Shown here piece by piece: positions 61,268 to 64,000 of a DNA stretch of 64,000 nt; position 1 is the first letter of the stretch, and each line of letters begins with the position of its first letter. The notes beneath the pieces were generated by a model that saw nothing but the letters and a program-made list of their open reading frames with translations, ran no database searches and was not told where the DNA came from. The stretch is from Yponomeuta sedellus (Eukaryota; Arthropoda; Insecta; Lepidoptera; Yponomeutidae), in assembly GCA_934045075.1 (NCBI GenBank), contig OW203732.1, positions 2,955,501 to 3,019,500 on the forward strand, written 5' to 3'. The translations under genes and the position numbers were made by a program.

Positions 61268-62329
61268 ATGCCCGTCACGAAATGCGCTATTTGTCCGGGC
61301 ATTCTGCGTGAGGACGAACGCTTGGAATGCGCGGTGTGCTACGGACACTATCATTTTTACTGCGCAAAATTAACTCTCGCGGAGTATAAAAAATTACCCG
61401 GAAGATCGAAATCTGCTTGGAAATGTGCAGTGTGTCTTGGCGGATCGCATAAAAGTAACCAAAACGCGAATACCCCCGTCAACAAGCGCGACAGTTCCTT
61501 CAATAATTCATCCTTCTTCGATAACGTCACCACGAGATCAAAGCCGTCTCATTCAGCAACCGCACCTCAGCCCGACCCAGCAGAGGTATCCTTCTCCACC
61601 GACAGTCTTCGACAGATAATCAGAGAAGAACTACAGAACTGCCTACAGTTCGAACTTAAAGAGCTCAAGGAGGAGTTTGCAAATTTTAAAGAGTCCATGA
61701 ACTTTATTAATTTGGAGTTCGAAAAGTTTAAGTCCGAGAACAAAGAACAATCCTCCTTGATATACGCTCTAAAAAAGGAGAACGATTCTTTACGAGCTAC
61801 GACCAATGTCTTACTCCAACGGGTTAACCAAATGGAGCAGCATTCTCGCTCTAACAATATTGAAATACAGTGCGTCCCTGAAAATAAATCCGAGAACCTA
61901 ATAACCACTGTTATGCAGATAAGTCGTATTGTCGACTGCAAACTAAATGAAAGCGAAATCCATTATTGCTCCCGATTAGCAAAAATGGACAAAACAAGCT
62001 CGCGTCCTAGGTCGATTCTTGTCAAATTTGGATCACCACGCATAAGAGATACGTTTTTGGCCGCTGTTATCAAGTTTAACAAGGACAACCCTAATGACAA
62101 ATTAAACACTGGTCATGTCGGCATTGGTGTAGAGAAGAAAACTCCCATATTCGTGTTGGAACACCTTTCTACCGACAACAAATCTCTACATGCTGCAGCG
62201 CGACTTAAGGCTAAACAGATCGGCTACAAGTTTGTATGGGTTAGAGGAGGCAAAATTTACATGCGGAAGACAGAATCGATGGATCACGTTTTCATCCGCG
62301 ATATGGAAACTCTCAACAGTTTGATTTAA
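61268..62329 (+). CDS. LINE ORF1: PHD finger, coiled coil and FP-like C-terminal domain
   Basis: 353 codons, intact. Residues 6-56 form a C4HC3 PHD finger (C6, C9, C21, C24, H29, C32, C53, C56, with Trp51 before the last pair). Residues 60-110 are a Ser/Asn/Pro linker. Residues ~115-190 are a heptad-rich coiled coil ('LKELKEEFANFKESM', 'LKKENDSLRATTNVLLQRV') for oligomerisation. Residues ~196-350 ('NNIEIQCVPENKSENL', 'SRPRSILVKFGSPRIRD', 'KFVWVRGGKIYMRK') resemble the C-terminal domain shared by baculovirus FP proteins and insect LINE ORF1s. The product should coat the element RNA, and the PHD may read histone tails at target sites; that is inference. ORF2 starts 58 bases after the stop. Confidence 0.88.
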   Translation: MPVTKCAICPGILREDERLECAVCYGHYHFYCAKLTLAEYKKLPGRSKSAWKCAVCLGGSHKSNQNANTPVNKRDSSFNNSSFFDNVTTRSKPSHSATAPQPDPAEVSFSTDSLRQIIREELQNCLQFELKELKEEFANFKESMNFINLEFEKFKSENKEQSSLIYALKKENDSLRATTNVLLQRVNQMEQHSRSNNIEIQCVPENKSENLITTVMQISRIVDCKLNESEIHYCSRLAKMDKTSSRPRSILVKFGSPRIRDTFLAAVIKFNKDNPNDKLNTGHVGIGVEKKTPIFVLEHLSTDNKSLHAAARLKAKQIGYKFVWVRGGKIYMRKTESMDHVFIRDMETLNSLI

Positions 62330-62387
62330 GTTTTATTTTTTAATTACTACGTTGTACTTATCATGTATTGGATATCTCTCTAGAATT

Positions 62388-64000
62388 ATGTCTGAAATGC
62401 TACGAATTTATTTTCAAAACGTTAGGGGCCTTCGTAGCAAAACAACAGAAGTCCTTCATAATGTGTGTGGTTCCAATTACGACATTATTATTTTCTGTGA
62501 GACATGGTTAAATGACAGTGTGTTTGATGCAGAGCTATTTGATGACCGTTACAACATTTTTAGAAGAGACAGAGAAACCTGTGCAACAAGTTCATCAAAA
62601 TCTGACGGTGGGGGTGTACTAATAGCCATTTCTAAAAAAATCAAGTCACAGCGACTAAAACATCTAGAAAGTCAATGCGAAGATTTATGGGTTGGCCTGC
62701 AAACAAGCGATAGTGCCGGCAAAATACACTTACTTCAGATATGTGCAGTATATATTCCCTGTCCCGTGCAGCGTCACGTTTTGGAACAATTCACCAACAA
62801 CGTTAGCAAAAAGGTGGATCCAACAGTGGGCCTGTTAGTCGTTGGTGACTTCAATCTGGGTAAATTATACGCCCCTCATAGCCAGGAAAACGATACTGTA
62901 CCCATAGGTTTGGGTCAGCTTGAAACTATCTTGTCAGATTTTATAGAATTTCACAATCTTATGCAATTCAACCACGTACCAAATAAGCTGAACAGGATTC
63001 TAGATCTCGTACTCGGAAACTGCAATACTACAGAAGCAACTCCTGCTTCAGATGTTCTGAGTAGGATTGATCCACACCACCCTCCGCTCGAATTCACAAT
63101 TCTTATGGAATCTGATAAAGGTCTACAGCCCAAACCCAACAACAGATACAGCTATTTTAAAGCTGATTACAAAGCAATCAATGCCGAACTTAACTTGGTA
63201 GATTGGGATGAACTCTTTACCGATTCAAATACAGTTAACGACATGTTAGACATTTTCTATTCAGTTATTCACGAGGTAATTAAAAAACTGATTCCTCTGC
63301 GCAAATTTCGTAAAAAGTCATATCCAGCTTGGTTCTCGACCGACCTCATCCGTAGACTTAATGAAAAACATAAATTCCTCACAAGGTACAAAAAATATAA
63401 AAATCCGCTTGATATTATAACCTACCAAACATTGAAAAAAAGATGCGACGCCATGATGAGGACTGCTTATAGAGATTATATGTCTAACCTTGAGGCGGCC
63501 CTCACATCAAACCCTAAGCTTTTTTGGTCCCATATTAAAAGAAAGAAAGGCAATAACTGTTCCATACCAAGTCAAATGTACCACGAGAATAAATCTTCAT
63601 CTAACGGTGAAGAAATCTGCAACTTCTTTGCTACGCACTTTTGCTCAGTCTTTAATAAAGACTCCCCCCCAAATAGTGTCTCCTCATTGAAAGAACTGAC
63701 TCAAACTGGTAACTTCATGGGATCCATTGCTTTCAGTAGTTCGGAAATTCACGAAGCTTTAAAAAAACTTAATATGTTTAAGGGTGCTGGTGCAGATGGG
63801 ATTCCATCGGTCTTTGCTTCTAAATGCGCGGATTCGCTCTCGTATCCTCTGTCTCTGATCTACAACAGGTCTTTGGCCACCGGTATCTTCCCAACTAATT
63901 GGAAAAAGAGTTTAGTGGTTCCTATTTTCAAATCGGGAGATGTCAAACAAGTCACACATTATAGACCCATCTGTATCCTTCCGATCTTCGCCAAGGTTTT
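62388..64000 (+). CDS. LINE ORF2, partial: APE-type endonuclease and start of reverse transcriptase
   Basis: Open for 537 codons to the window edge with no stop. The endonuclease is at ~1-240: 'IYFQNVRGLRSK' (N11), 'FCETWLND' (E38), 'VVGDFNLG' (D154, N156), 'NRILDLVLGN' (D206), 'RIDPHHPP' for the usual SDH motif (D228, H230/H231). The linker is ~250-445. RT begins with 'FKGAGADGIPS' near 465 and 'SLVVPIFKSGD..YRPICIL' near 508-531, matching RT motifs 1-2 of the CR1/jockey group. The active-site motif lies beyond the edge. The protein nicks target DNA and primes cDNA synthesis from the element RNA. It may be the intact source of the LINE-H fragments, but the regions do not overlap here, so this is untested. 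Confidence 0.9.
   Translation, partial: MSEMLRIYFQNVRGLRSKTTEVLHNVCGSNYDIIIFCETWLNDSVFDAELFDDRYNIFRRDRETCATSSSKSDGGGVLIAISKKIKSQRLKHLESQCEDLWVGLQTSDSAGKIHLLQICAVYIPCPVQRHVLEQFTNNVSKKVDPTVGLLVVGDFNLGKLYAPHSQENDTVPIGLGQLETILSDFIEFHNLMQFNHVPNKLNRILDLVLGNCNTTEATPASDVLSRIDPHHPPLEFTILMESDKGLQPKPNNRYSYFKADYKAINAELNLVDWDELFTDSNTVNDMLDIFYSVIHEVIKKLIPLRKFRKKSYPAWFSTDLIRRLNEKHKFLTRYKKYKNPLDIITYQTLKKRCDAMMRTAYRDYMSNLEAALTSNPKLFWSHIKRKKGNNCSIPSQMYHENKSSSNGEEICNFFATHFCSVFNKDSPPNSVSSLKELTQTGNFMGSIAFSSSEIHEALKKLNMFKGAGADGIPSVFASKCADSLSYPLSLIYNRSLATGIFPTNWKKSLVVPIFKSGDVKQVTHYRPICILPIFAKV

Overview
The window reads as a stretch of insect nuclear DNA, most likely from a moth or butterfly. It is AT-rich, almost entirely non-coding, and built of nested, mostly degraded transposons: short tRNA-headed SINEs, a SINE with a 5S rRNA head, RTE-type LINE ends, palindromic MITEs and microsatellites. 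The lepidopteran assignment is inference from recognised repeat types (the RTE/SINE tails, the 180-base 'agctgacccagcgaactt' unit, the CATA-linked 'cctcacgcctg' repeat). No species can be named. There are no bacterial-style operons and no CRISPR.

Layout. 1-18.4 kb is repeat mosaic: LINE and Penelope-like fragments, MITEs, SINEs and a seven-copy 180-base tandem array at 13.4-14.6 kb. 18.4-19.65 kb is a low-repeat island that ends in a consensus splice donor, a possible 5' exon. 19.9-32 kb is again mosaic, including a LINE copy nested inside a MITE at 25.7-27.2 kb. At 33065-33177 there is one true host coding exon, the first coding exon of a G-protein gamma subunit of the Drosophila Ggamma30A type. 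It is only 113 bases and is easily missed because longer spurious frames overlap it. 33.2-48.3 kb holds more SINEs, LINE remnants, a 14-base minisatellite, a 250-base CATA tract and several palindromic MITEs.

48346-55293 is a complete Ty3/gypsy LTR retrotransposon on the minus strand. It has two 391-base LTRs with one difference between them, 4-base target duplications (CGAG), an intact gag and an intact pol. Gag and pol share one reading frame and are separated by a single UGA followed by CUA, the classical leaky-stop context. The leader carries a consensus intron that would remove an array of paired 13-base motifs held at a fixed 28-base offset. Gag has an Arg/Ser-rich, SR-protein-like N-terminus. 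There is no env.

55.4-60.3 kb has one more 5S-headed SINE, an RTE 3' end and a 0.7 kb element with long terminal inverted repeats. From about 60.3 kb to the right edge lies an apparently intact non-LTR retrotransposon on the plus strand. Its ORF1 (61268-62329) combines a PHD finger, a coiled coil and a baculovirus FP-like C-terminal domain. Its ORF2 (from 62388) has an endonuclease and the start of a reverse transcriptase, and stays open to the window end.

The most promising material is the LTR element's combined expression architecture (leaky UGA, spliced leader, spaced-motif array, SR-like Gag). Next are the hidden G-gamma exon and the partnership between RTE LINEs and the SINEs that share their tail.
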